From assembly GCA_029247315.1 (NCBI GenBank), contig JAQWLM010000099.1, forward strand, positions 1-64,000: a DNA stretch of 64,000 bases, given 5' to 3'. The notes under the pieces are model-generated. The model worked only from the letters and a program-made list of their open reading frames with translations. It had not been told where the DNA came from and did not search any database. Below, piece by piece: positions 54,032 through 62,441 of this stretch; position 1 is the first letter of the stretch; each line of letters begins with the position of its first letter. The position numbers and the translations under genes were made by a program. Origin of the DNA: AAA164-E04 sp014239995 (lineage in GTDB: Bacteria; Verrucomicrobiota; Verrucomicrobiia; Limisphaerales; AAA164-E04).

Positions 54032-54681
54032 GATTTACTGGCAATCAGGTAAGCTGACCAGCCGATCCAGTGGATCTTGGCTGTGAATTTCTGGCGACTG
54101 GGTGGAAGGAGACAGAACAATAGCCAGGATGCGGCGAAGAGCCAATTGCGTGAGGTGCCTGATTGGGTCACGTTCAAACCGACTTGTCTGCATTGCCTGG
54201 CGAGTGCCCCCATGCTGACAATATGGGTGTGTGTCAGGTCATCCCAGAAGTTCATGGTAAATGTTCCGACAGCCCTGCCAGAGATACTGGCCAGTGCAAC
54301 CGTCTTTGGATGGGGTGTTTCAATATACATGCGCCCCCCTGACTTGAGCAGTCGATGGGCCTCGCTGATCAGCAAGGTAAGGTCTTCCAGATGCTCCACC
54401 AAGTGCATGCATGTAATGGCGTCCAGGGAACCATCCTTCCAAGGCAGCGGTTTCTCGTTTAAATCTCCTCGATGGAAATGGCAGTTTTCAGGGTATTGTT
54501 CGGGTTTGCCGGCAATATCGGTGGCGTGATAACACAAGTCAGGTCGCATTTCATGACAATGTTTCAATGTTTCACCATCCGATGAACCAATATCAAGCAG
54601 GTTGCCGTTTTTTGGAATACCGGCAAGAAATCGTGAGCGGGTGTCCAACCAGGGAATCTTGCGCAATCGTTTCCAATTCAT
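54028..54681 (-). CDS. class I SAM-dependent methyltransferase
   Basis: The 217-residue product contains a type 11/23 methyltransferase domain. SAM motif I is 'LLDIGSSDGETLKHCH', followed by 'HRGDLNEKPLPWKDGSLDAI', 'CMHLVEHLEDL' and 'LLKSGGRMYIETPHP'. Its placement between two glycosyltransferase genes (4-base overlap with the GT9 gene) suggests it acts on a glycan or lipid-linked sugar, but the acceptor is unknown. Confidence 0.85.
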   Translation of the reverse strand: MNWKRLRKIPWLDTRSRFLAGIPKNGNLLDIGSSDGETLKHCHEMRPDLCYHATDIAGKPEQYPENCHFHRGDLNEKPLPWKDGSLDAITCMHLVEHLEDLTLLISEAHRLLKSGGRMYIETPHPKTVALASISGRAVGTFTMNFWDDLTHTHIVSMGALARQCRQVGLNVTQSGTSRNWLFAASWLLFCLLPPSRQKFTAKIHWIGWSAYLIASKS

Positions 54682-54714
54682 GACAGATACTCTATTATCA
54701 TCTGAATGGCCTTT

Positions 54715-55845
54715 TCAGGTCAAATCTCTGTTCAAGTTTTGATAAAGGCTTCGATATTGTCGAAAAACCAGGGAGGCTGACCTTGAATCCACCGAATTTC
54801 TGATATCAGATGGATTTTTTGGAACGAATGTTCCTCCAAGTATTGCCTTGAGCTGTTCTGCAAGCGACGCCGCATCATCCGGTTTAAAGTGGAGTCCACA
54901 ACCTTCTTGAACCAGGTCAACATTGCCACCACTTCGACTTACTAATGCCGGCATGCCTACAGCGAGAGCCTCCATGAGGGCAACAGAGCAGGGTTCGTTG
55001 GTCGAGGGAATGACAAACCAGTCTGCTTGGCGGAGTTTGGATTGTACATCCTGTGTCGGGCCTTTAAGTTGGATCTGTTGGGTCAGCCCTGAAACTTGAA
55101 TAAGTTCGCGAAGTGATTTGTCAAAACGATGTGCTTCAGGTAAGTCAGGTGTGGGTCCCCAGATATCGCACTGAATCCTCGCACGCTCCTCGGGAGTCAT
55201 CAGGTTCAAGGCTTTCGCAAGCAGATCCCATTTTTTCCAGCCTATCACATTGCCCACGCCAATCAGGCGAAGGGGATCATGTTTCCTTCGTCTAGTGGAT
55301 TCCATTAACGGAGTTTCAAGTAGTGATTGACTGAAACATGCCGAGATAATCTTCAAACGAGGCATGGCCTCGTCCAGTCCATAATGTTTGGCCATGTTGG
55401 GGGTCAACACCACCGTGTGCATATGGGGTTGTTTGGCTGCCCAGCGGTAAAGTCCACACCTTCGGGCATAGTTGTGGTTGGTGAAAACGACCGGACGATG
55501 CATGCGTCGCGCCGCCAGTATCGCAACGAGCAATGTTCCCCTTGAATGTGCATGCAGGATGTCAAAAGGCTCCTTTTGAATCAAACTCCGGAGTTCCCTG
55601 TAGGCTGGTATTGCTTGAGCAAAAAGCTTGAGGTGGTTTGTCGATTCAGCCACCACGGATTTGCTGTAGCGATAATCCAACGATGGTGAGCGTGTCTCCC
55701 TGTATCCATCTTTGACCCAAACGCAGTGCTGCACCTCATTCGCCTGTGTCACCGATTGCAGGTTGCGGAGAACGGAAAGGACACCTCCGGCGTCCTCACG
55801 GTCTCCAACAAGGTGCAGGACCTTTAATGTATCGGTTAATCTCAT
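54715..55845 (-). CDS. glycosyltransferase family 4
   Basis: The product (376 residues from the chosen start) is a GT-B glycosyltransferase: 'KVLHLVGDREDAGGVLSVLR' at the N-terminus, 'IGVGNVIGWKKWDLLAKAL' and the GT4 C-terminal motif 'NEPCSVALMEALAVGMPALV' with 'SGGNVDLVQEGCGL'. The frame opens at 55920, but ATG 55845 places the Rossmann start at the N-terminus. It lies 33 bp upstream of the methyltransferase gene and starts a cluster with the GT9 gene, likely for LPS or capsule. Confidence 0.87.
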   Translation of the reverse strand: MRLTDTLKVLHLVGDREDAGGVLSVLRNLQSVTQANEVQHCVWVKDGYRETRSPSLDYRYSKSVVAESTNHLKLFAQAIPAYRELRSLIQKEPFDILHAHSRGTLLVAILAARRMHRPVVFTNHNYARRCGLYRWAAKQPHMHTVVLTPNMAKHYGLDEAMPRLKIISACFSQSLLETPLMESTRRRKHDPLRLIGVGNVIGWKKWDLLAKALNLMTPEERARIQCDIWGPTPDLPEAHRFDKSLRELIQVSGLTQQIQLKGPTQDVQSKLRQADWFVIPSTNEPCSVALMEALAVGMPALVSRSGGNVDLVQEGCGLHFKPDDAASLAEQLKAILGGTFVPKNPSDIRNSVDSRSASLVFRQYRSLYQNLNRDLT

Positions 55846-55939
55846 TTTATCTAGAAACCCGACTTTGCCGGATTCGATTCCCATTGTGCAACATTGAATC
55901 CTTTGTCTAGGATGCTGCATTCTTCTTGATAAGGGTAAA

Positions 55940-57010
55940 ATGAATTTTTTGGAAATTTACAGAAAATCCATCCAGTTGATGGAATCCGGGACACCTTTTG
56001 TCATGGCGACACTGGTCCGTGCGGTAGGTTCCACTCCTCAAAAAACCGGAGCGCACGCCATATTCGAGCCGAACGGAACAGTTCATGGTACCTTGGGGGG
56101 AGGATGCCTTGAGGCCGAGGCTAGACGAAGGGCCTTTTGTGCAATGGATGCGGGGAAATGCACGATTTTTCACCTGAAACTTGATGAAATAAGCGGATGG
56201 GACGATGGATTAATCTGCGGTGGGCAGGCAACCATACTCATTCAACCCTCCGAGGCACTTTTTTTGGCACCATTCAAAGATTTGATGGAGGCCGAAAAAA
56301 GGCAAGTTGGTGGCGTCCTACTTACGCATATCTCACGTGATGAAGGCATTCTATGTCGCACCGAATGGCTGTCGGAGGACAAGTTCAAATTGTTCGAAAT
56401 GACCGAAAGTATGGACGATCTGGCTTCCCTCTTTCGTCTTGGAAAGGTCGGCCTTCTGGGGGCCCCGAATATCGCGGATGCTCCCTTGGTTTTTGTTGAA
56501 CCTCGGGTTTCAGCACCTGAATTGCTTATTGCTGGGGCGGGTCACATTGGCAAGGCGGTGTCGAAATTGGCCGCATGGCTTCATTTCAGGGTGGTGGTGA
56601 TCGACGATCGTCCCGGATTGGTTTCCCTGGACCTTTTACCTGGGGCTGATGAGGTTCGCTGTGACCATATTCCGAAGGTGATTTCTGAGTGGCCGATAGG
56701 GGAACAAACTTATGTGTTGATCGTCACTCGAGGACACCGACACGATGCCGAATCTTTGGCCGCTTGTGTGCAAAAACCGGCAGCCTTTATTGGGATGATC
56801 GGCAGTCGTAGAAAAAGTCTTATCATACGAAAAAACTTGTTGGAAAAAGGTTTGGCAACGGAACAGGAGCTGGAGCGTGTCGTTTGCCCTGTAGGCGTGG
56901 ACGTCGGTTCTGTCAGCGTGGAGGAAATCGCACTCAGTATTGTTGCCCAGATGGTGACTCACAGACGAAAAGGTGTTTTGGACGCGCATGCCATGAACTT
57001 TTCCAAATGA
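55940..57010 (+). CDS. XdhC/CoxI family molybdenum-cofactor maturation protein
   Basis: The 356-residue product has the XdhC_CoxI domain at the N-terminus ('MATLVRAVGSTPQKTGAHAI', 'GTLGGGCLEAEARRRA', 'ISGWDDGLICGGQATI'). A Rossmann-fold XdhC C-domain follows ('LLIAGAGHIGKAVSKLAAWL', 'VLIVTRGHRHDAESLAACVQ', 'GMIGSRRK'). XdhC binds molybdenum cofactor, promotes its sulfuration and inserts it into xanthine-dehydrogenase-type enzymes. Its stop overlaps the mocA start by four bases. No molybdenum hydroxylase gene lies in the window. Confidence 0.9.
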   Translation: MNFLEIYRKSIQLMESGTPFVMATLVRAVGSTPQKTGAHAIFEPNGTVHGTLGGGCLEAEARRRAFCAMDAGKCTIFHLKLDEISGWDDGLICGGQATILIQPSEALFLAPFKDLMEAEKRQVGGVLLTHISRDEGILCRTEWLSEDKFKLFEMTESMDDLASLFRLGKVGLLGAPNIADAPLVFVEPRVSAPELLIAGAGHIGKAVSKLAAWLHFRVVVIDDRPGLVSLDLLPGADEVRCDHIPKVISEWPIGEQTYVLIVTRGHRHDAESLAACVQKPAAFIGMIGSRRKSLIIRKNLLEKGLATEQELERVVCPVGVDVGSVSVEEIALSIVAQMVTHRRKGVLDAHAMNFSK

Positions 57011-57657
57011 AAATCAGTGCCATTATTCTAGCAGCCGGTTCTGCGCGTCGCATGGGATGTCAGAAAATGCTCCTGCCAATGGGGGCGCTTACCCTTATAG
57101 AGCATGTTACCAGAGAAGTTATCCTGGGCGGGGTTGATCGATGCCTGGTTGTCACCGGAAGTGATCGCGAGCGGATCGGTCCACTGGTGGAGACCGCCGG
57201 GGCAACAGAGGTTCACAACAAGCATCATCTTGATGGAGGCATGCTTTCCTCTGTGCGTTGTGGCCTTGAAAAGACCGATTCTGAGACGAATGGTTTCCTG
57301 TTTTGCCTGGGTGATCAGCCAGGGATCACCGCAGGCATGATTCATCTGATGCTGGAGAAGGTAAGGTCCATGCGGACTCGCATTCTGGTTCCTGTCTGTC
57401 AAGGCAAACGGGGACACCCTCTTTATGTTGCCGCCTCCTATAAGGTTCATATTGAGAGGAATTACGAAAATGTAGGACTCAGGGGCCTGCTAGAAGAATT
57501 CCGCAACGATGTTTATGAATGGGAATATCCGAATGAATGCATTCTAAGCGATTTGGATACTCCCGAGGATTATGCACGCTGGATGGCTCTGCATGCGCGT
57601 GTATCAGATTCCCCTGTTAGCCCTCCACATCAGCACGCAACCGATGGATTGAAATAA
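57007..57657 (+). CDS. MocA-type molybdenum cofactor cytidylyltransferase
   Basis: The 216-residue product is a MobA-like nucleotidyltransferase with the signature 'IILAAGSARRMGCQKMLLP'. Other motifs are 'HHLDGGMLSSVRCGL', 'FLFCLGDQPGITAGM', 'GHPLYVAASY' and 'SDLDTPEDYARWM'. It would convert Mo-MPT to the cytosine dinucleotide form used by xanthine dehydrogenases and CO dehydrogenases. ATG 57007 is fixed by the 4-base overlap with xdhC. The last 24 residues extend past the conserved domain and overlap the tail of the convergent LptF/G gene. Confidence 0.88.
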   Translation: MKISAIILAAGSARRMGCQKMLLPMGALTLIEHVTREVILGGVDRCLVVTGSDRERIGPLVETAGATEVHNKHHLDGGMLSSVRCGLEKTDSETNGFLFCLGDQPGITAGMIHLMLEKVRSMRTRILVPVCQGKRGHPLYVAASYKVHIERNYENVGLRGLLEEFRNDVYEWEYPNECILSDLDTPEDYARWMALHARVSDSPVSPPHQHATDGLK

Positions 57658-58830
57658 AAAGTTAGGTAACCACATGATGAGATGGGGGAACCATTGACTT
57701 TGGTCTTCAAGGGCATTGGCCAGCACGATGAATCCATAATACAACGCGACGAGTATGAGTGCCATTGCAATGCCAGTACTGGTCTCACGCCGATGTGCCT
57801 GAATACCCAGCGGAATGCCAACAAGCGTGAATGCAAAACAAGCATAGGAAAACGCAAATTGACGATGCATCTGAACCTTAACGGGTGTGATGGGATCAAA
57901 AGGTTTACGAATGCTTTCCTCGAGTTCCGTTCGCATGTTTGCAATATTAAAGGAGGGAAGGGCGCGCATTTCATTTACGAGCGCCATGCGTTCCTTCATT
58001 TCTGTTTTGAGTTGGCGAAAACTCATGTGATGGAGTTTTGGCTTTCGCAAGGTTGCAGCATGACGCTCAATGGTAAAGGGCGGTGGGGCCCAATCCGGAA
58101 TTTTAATCAGAGTCCAGGCGGTGCTGTCCAGTTCGTTTGAACTGGGGGTGGTGATGGGAGATGCACGGTTGTTACGATAGAAAACGGTGCAGTTTGTCAT
58201 GGTCAGAAAAATCTGATTGGCACTATCGTTGGATTCCAATGTTCCCCCCGGAGCCAGGACCTCGCGCACAGGATACTTTCCTTCGTATTGGATATAATGG
58301 ATATTTTCCAGCAGGACAATGTCGCCAGCTGCCCTTCTTCCCTCGATATGAATCATCTGGCCCGGAATATCTGTCATGGGGATGCCTGGCTGAAGTAGAT
58401 CGGTCAATGTTCCCACGTCAACCTGTCGAATGAGGTCCTTGTATGTAGCGCGACAATAAGGGGCGAGATCTAGGTTGATCCACGCGCATAACATGCTCAT
58501 CACCATGCTTATAATAATGATGGGTGCAGACAATGAAGCCAGACTGATACCTCCGGCGCGCATGGCAGTCAGCTCCTGATCAGCACTGAGACGTCCAAAA
58601 AGTAGTAAACTTGCCGTTAGCATTCCCATTGGCAGGGCAAATACCATCACGAAAGGGACCAAAAGAAGAAAGGCTTTGCCAACCAAGGTAAAGGAGGCTT
58701 GTCCATTGATCAAAAGTGCCAGGATTTCCTTCATGATGTTCCCTAGGAGCAATACGAAGGCAAATACGGCCACGCTCAAAATCGTGGTCGCGAGTATTTG
58801 CTTCGTTAGGTAAGTATAAAGTGTCCGCAT
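57604..58830 (-). CDS. LptF/LptG-family LPS export permease
   Basis: The product (408 residues from the chosen start) has six hydrophobic segments around a large central periplasmic beta-jellyroll region, as in LptF/LptG (YjgP/YjgQ). The N-terminal 'LYTYLTKQILATTILSVAVF' and 'LSADQELTAMRAGGISL' are family signatures. It would move LPS from the inner membrane to the periplasmic Lpt bridge. The frame opens at 58914; I chose ATG 58830 so that the first helix is at the N-terminus. Its 3' end overlaps mocA by 54 bp, tail to tail. Confidence 0.88.
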   Translation of the reverse strand: MRTLYTYLTKQILATTILSVAVFAFVLLLGNIMKEILALLINGQASFTLVGKAFLLLVPFVMVFALPMGMLTASLLLFGRLSADQELTAMRAGGISLASLSAPIIIISMVMSMLCAWINLDLAPYCRATYKDLIRQVDVGTLTDLLQPGIPMTDIPGQMIHIEGRRAAGDIVLLENIHYIQYEGKYPVREVLAPGGTLESNDSANQIFLTMTNCTVFYRNNRASPITTPSSNELDSTAWTLIKIPDWAPPPFTIERHAATLRKPKLHHMSFRQLKTEMKERMALVNEMRALPSFNIANMRTELEESIRKPFDPITPVKVQMHRQFAFSYACFAFTLVGIPLGIQAHRRETSTGIAMALILVALYYGFIVLANALEDQSQWFPHLIMWLPNFLFQSIGCVLMWRANRGI

Positions 58831-58966
58831 GGGAAATATTGGCTGCTTACAAGTCCTATCCTGTATTCCAGCCTGCGCGTTTAAGCTCAAAATATCAAAT
58901 TTGAAATCTAACAATTCCGGTTTGCCAATGCAGGGGTGCTTCCGGCATCCTGACGAAGGAACTTGA

Positions 58967-59887
58967 ATGGATGCCTTGATCGATGATTTTCTTCAGTACC
59001 TCAGGCAGGAGCGTGGCCTAGCGGTTTGCACACAGGAGACCTATGCTGGAGTGCTTCAGCGTTTCATGCGTTGGGCAACAGGGACTGCGAGTATCACCGA
59101 TTGGGTTTTGGTCGATTTGAATGTCCTGACCTCGTTTTTGCATCACGAACAAAACAGGATGGTAGCAAGGCCACAAGGTAAGCACAGCCGATTGAGTATT
59201 GAGACCCTTTACCTGGAAATTGCTGCATTAAGGGCCTTCTTCAACTTTTGTGAAAGGGAGCAATTTCTTCCTGCTAATCCCGCCGAACACCTCAGTCTGC
59301 CGCGCAGATGGAAACGTCTTCCGAAGAGCCTTGCCTTGAATGAAGTGGAGCAATTGCTGCAGGCGGAGGATCCCGAAACACCCGCTCGTATCTGCGATCA
59401 GGCCGTTTTGGAGTTGGCTTACGCCTCGGGCTTGCGTATCTCGGAATTGTGTGGCCTGCGCCTTGAACAACTCCACCTTGATGCTGGATTTTTACAGGTG
59501 ATTGGAAAGGGTAATAAGGAGCGGGTTGTTCCCATAGGTCGAAAAGCAATGGAAGCGATGCGGTATTATCTTCAAGCTGCTCGACCGGCATTGGTAAATC
59601 CCAAAACCCCGGCTAATGTATTCCTTACCCGTCGTGGTATGGGGTTCGCCCGGTCAACCATGTGGTTGCGAATTCGTAACAGGGCGCGTCGTTCTGGTAT
59701 CGAACGGGCATTGACGCCGCACATGTTGCGTCATAGCTTTGCTACTCACTTGCTCGAGCATGGCGCGGACTTGCGGGTGATCCAGGAAATGCTTGGGCAT
59801 GCCAGCATTGCCACGACTGAGATATACACGCACGTGGCCCGTGAGAAACTTAAAGATGTGCACCAGAAATTTCACCCAAGGGGTTGA
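58967..59887 (+). CDS. XerC/XerD-type tyrosine recombinase
   Basis: The 306-residue product has the N-terminal core-binding domain and the catalytic residues of tyrosine recombinases: Arg157 ('GLRISELCGL'), Lys181, His252, Arg255 ('HMLRHSFATHLLEHGA'), His278 ('MLGHASIATTEIYTHV') and Tyr287. Length and motifs match chromosome-dimer-resolving Xer enzymes, not phage integrases. XerC and XerD cannot be told apart here. It is divergent from LptF/G, and 66 bp precede lpxB. Confidence 0.9.
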   Translation: MDALIDDFLQYLRQERGLAVCTQETYAGVLQRFMRWATGTASITDWVLVDLNVLTSFLHHEQNRMVARPQGKHSRLSIETLYLEIAALRAFFNFCEREQFLPANPAEHLSLPRRWKRLPKSLALNEVEQLLQAEDPETPARICDQAVLELAYASGLRISELCGLRLEQLHLDAGFLQVIGKGNKERVVPIGRKAMEAMRYYLQAARPALVNPKTPANVFLTRRGMGFARSTMWLRIRNRARRSGIERALTPHMLRHSFATHLLEHGADLRVIQEMLGHASIATTEIYTHVAREKLKDVHQKFHPRG

Positions 59888-59953
59888 AGGGATCTCAAGC
59901 GAGGTGTCTTTGATGCCTCGCATCGTTGGCCTTATTTGCGTGATCATTCGTTC

Positions 59954-61192
59954 ATGAGCGATCAGGAGGCATCAACAGGGTCGCATTCTGTTACCTTTTC
60001 CAGCGATTTGCCATGTCATCGTGTCATGGTGCTCGCCGGCGAACCCAGTGGTGATAGCATGGCAGCTGGCTTGGTGCATGCATTGAGAGCTGAGTGTCGG
60101 CATTCGAATCGATTGGAATTTTTTGGGGTAGGGGGCGTGAGGATGCGGGATGCAGGTGTTGAACTCATTGAAGACATGACCCGTCACTCTGTCTTTGGAC
60201 TGGTCGAGGTCGCCCGGCATTATTTTCGTTTTAGAGCTATTTTCCGCATGCTGCTGGAGCTTGCTGGAGCGCGTCGACCCGACCTGATCATTCTGGTTGA
60301 TTATGCCGGTTTCAACCTGCGGTTTGCCGAAGCTGTTCGTAAGCTTTCATCCTGCAATCAATTCAATAAGGCCTCAGCATGGAAACCCCGTATTGTGTAT
60401 TACGTGTCTCCTCAAGTTTGGGCCTCTCGTGCAACGCGGGTTTTCGCCCTCTCTCGCAGCGTGGATTGCGTTCTCAGCTTGTTTCCTTTCGAGAAGCCCT
60501 GGTATGCCATGCGTGCTCCTTTCTTGCGTGTTGAGTTTGTTGGGGACCCTATGGCAGACAAATATCGAAGTGTTTTCAGGGCGACAGAAGTTGTAACCAC
60601 TAAAAGGCCGCTGGTATTGTTGCTGCCCGGTAGCCGACGGCAGGAGTTGAATCGCCATATTCCCGTGATGACCCGGACAATGGCAATGATTGAGGAGAGG
60701 CTCGACTGTCGTTTCCTTATGATTCTAGCTGATGATGAGCAAGCAAATGCGGCGCAAGGGTTGTTGCCGGAGGGACACTCAGTTCAGATTCGAACCGGTG
60801 GTTTATCCGAGGCACTTGCAGAGGCCTGTCTCACTTTGGCATGCTCCGGAACCGTTACCCGTGAGTGCGGTTATCATGGCGTCCCGACCATTGTTTTTTA
60901 TCGTCTTTCATATCTTACGTATTGCTTGGCTCGTATCTTGATTCAGGTGAAATACATTGCCATGCCAAACCTGCTTCTCAATCGCTTGGTGTATCCCGAA
61001 TTGATTCAATCCCGAGCCACACCGGAAAACATCAGTGCCTTGGCACTGGAATTCCTGACACATCCCTCATTGCGTCAGGACACTCGAAAGGCATTGGAGC
61101 AACTGATAGAGAGCATGGGAAAGCCAGGAGCCTTTGATCGTGCAGCCAGGGTGGTACGCGAATACCTTCCCAACCCGCCAGACTCTAACTAG
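59954..61192 (+). CDS. lpxB: lipid-A-disaccharide synthase
   Basis: The product (412 residues from ATG 59954) joins two UDP-glucosamine-derived lipids into the lipid A disaccharide. It has 'RVMVLAGEPSGDSMAA', 'FGVGGVRMRDAGVEL', 'ILVDYAGFNLRFAEAVRKL', 'YYVSPQVWASRATRVFAL', 'LLPGSRRQELNRHIPVM' and 'ACSGTVTRECGYHGVPTIVF', all lpxB signatures of this GT19 enzyme. TTG 59936 is an in-frame alternative start. With lpxD it supports a genuine LPS pathway in this organism. Confidence 0.9.
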   Translation: MSDQEASTGSHSVTFSSDLPCHRVMVLAGEPSGDSMAAGLVHALRAECRHSNRLEFFGVGGVRMRDAGVELIEDMTRHSVFGLVEVARHYFRFRAIFRMLLELAGARRPDLIILVDYAGFNLRFAEAVRKLSSCNQFNKASAWKPRIVYYVSPQVWASRATRVFALSRSVDCVLSLFPFEKPWYAMRAPFLRVEFVGDPMADKYRSVFRATEVVTTKRPLVLLLPGSRRQELNRHIPVMTRTMAMIEERLDCRFLMILADDEQANAAQGLLPEGHSVQIRTGGLSEALAEACLTLACSGTVTRECGYHGVPTIVFYRLSYLTYCLARILIQVKYIAMPNLLLNRLVYPELIQSRATPENISALALEFLTHPSLRQDTRKALEQLIESMGKPGAFDRAARVVREYLPNPPDSN

Positions 61193-61229
61193 TTTCAACA
61201 TCGCATGGGCACGTTCCCACGGATGTGAT

Positions 61230-62273
61230 TCAACGTGGATTGAAAGGAAGAGCTACGGACTGGTAAAGTTCCTGAATGGTTGCATTGCCATGTTTCTTTT
61301 CAAGTCTCCTGATGATGAAATGAGCGCGGGCAATGTTTTGAAAATGTTGAACAAAAATCAGATTGATCCCCATGCCTCCAAGAGCGCCAAGCAGGGGAAT
61401 GGACTTTGCAGCAAAATGTTCTGAAACCATGACGCCGAAACGTGAGGCAATGGCACTTACCAGGCGGCTCAAGGCTGGCAACGATTGGTTGACTGTCTTC
61501 GCGGAGGCGGCATAGGCTGCCGCTTCTGATACCGCCTTAGCGAGGGCCATTCGAACTGCCCAGTAATGTTTTTCAGACCGCTCCTCAGCTTTACCACCGC
61601 CCTCATAGGCGAACACCTCAAGGCAGGCCATGCGGGTTGATGCATCTCGAAGTGAGTGTCCCTCGCTTCGAGCAATATCTGCAATGGATCTGAGCATGAG
61701 AACTGTCGAGAATGGAAGTTCCCAGGTCAGCGTTGCCAGTCCAAGCGAACCTCCTAATCCTCCTGAAAGCATCAATGCGCACTGGTGGAAACCGTTTGAG
61801 GCTGGCTTACCTCTGTGGTTGTGCATGGTCCAGGTGGCCACGTGGGCCGCCTTTGACAGGGCCGTTCCGGCGGCGCGGTGAATCATGCCACTCAAGCCGA
61901 GAGGCATGCGACTGAAAAGTTCATCGATGGGACCTCCAACCGCTTTGGTGAGCCGGGATGCCAAGCTGGATTGCTCGAGCATCAATCTGGCGCGGCGAAG
62001 GTCCTTGAGTTCATTTTCTGATAAGATGGCCGGTATGGATTCAAACTCGATCTGCATGCCTATGTCGAATCCTGCCATAGAATCAAGTAAGCGTAAACAC
62101 ACCTTTTGGTGATCATCGGGTGCATGGTCGGAATCCTGTAATTGAGAGAATTGACTTTGGGGTATCGCTGGTAAGTCTATTTCATGCTTCTCTTTGCGTT
62201 TGGAACTGGCATGATATTCGTGTTTATTGAATGAGTTACGAATGATCGCGATGGTGGAATTGTTTTTTGGCAC
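61230..62273 (-). CDS. EcsC family protein
   Basis: The 347-residue product has a charged, non-conserved N-terminus of about 85 residues, then an EcsC-like domain: 'ASRLTKAVGGPIDELFSRMP', 'AALSKAAHVA'-like 'TALSKAAHVATWTMH', 'ALMLSGGLGGSLGLATLTWE', 'MACLEVFAYEGG' and 'GALGGMGINLIFVQHFQNIA'. Several Gly/Ala-rich hydrophobic helices suggest membrane association. EcsC is named from the Bacillus ABC-transporter locus, and its biochemical function is unknown. It converges on lpxB, with 37 bp between stops. Confidence 0.8.
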   Translation of the reverse strand: MPKNNSTIAIIRNSFNKHEYHASSKRKEKHEIDLPAIPQSQFSQLQDSDHAPDDHQKVCLRLLDSMAGFDIGMQIEFESIPAILSENELKDLRRARLMLEQSSLASRLTKAVGGPIDELFSRMPLGLSGMIHRAAGTALSKAAHVATWTMHNHRGKPASNGFHQCALMLSGGLGGSLGLATLTWELPFSTVLMLRSIADIARSEGHSLRDASTRMACLEVFAYEGGGKAEERSEKHYWAVRMALAKAVSEAAAYAASAKTVNQSLPALSRLVSAIASRFGVMVSEHFAAKSIPLLGALGGMGINLIFVQHFQNIARAHFIIRRLEKKHGNATIQELYQSVALPFNPR

Positions 62274-62393
62274 TTGGTGATTGCATGAATCCTCTGAGGA
62301 AAAAAAATGTCCCTTTTAAGGGAGGGGTATCGCTTAGGATATTAAATGGAGCATGGATCAACGATATTCGCCACCGAAAGGTCGAAATAAGAT

Positions 62394-62421
62394 TTGACCC
62401 AGCATCACATAAAACTAAAAA
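62394..62421 (+). promoter_or_regulatory. candidate promoter of the Trp/Tyr-rich lipoprotein gene
   Basis: TTGACC (62394-62399) and TAAAAA (62416-62421) are 16 bases apart, predicting a start near 62428, about 15-20 bases before the start codon. The -35 box matches 5 of 6 positions, the -10 box 4 of 6. Confidence 0.4.
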
Positions 62422-62441
62422 CATAACCATTTACCTTAAAG

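Noticed and set aside
62300..62323. Possible intrinsic terminator on the minus strand (TCCCTT/AAGGGA followed by a T-run)
   Set aside because: The two arms leave only a two-base centre, so a stable RNA hairpin is not possible with the full stem, and no gene upstream on that strand needs a terminator there.
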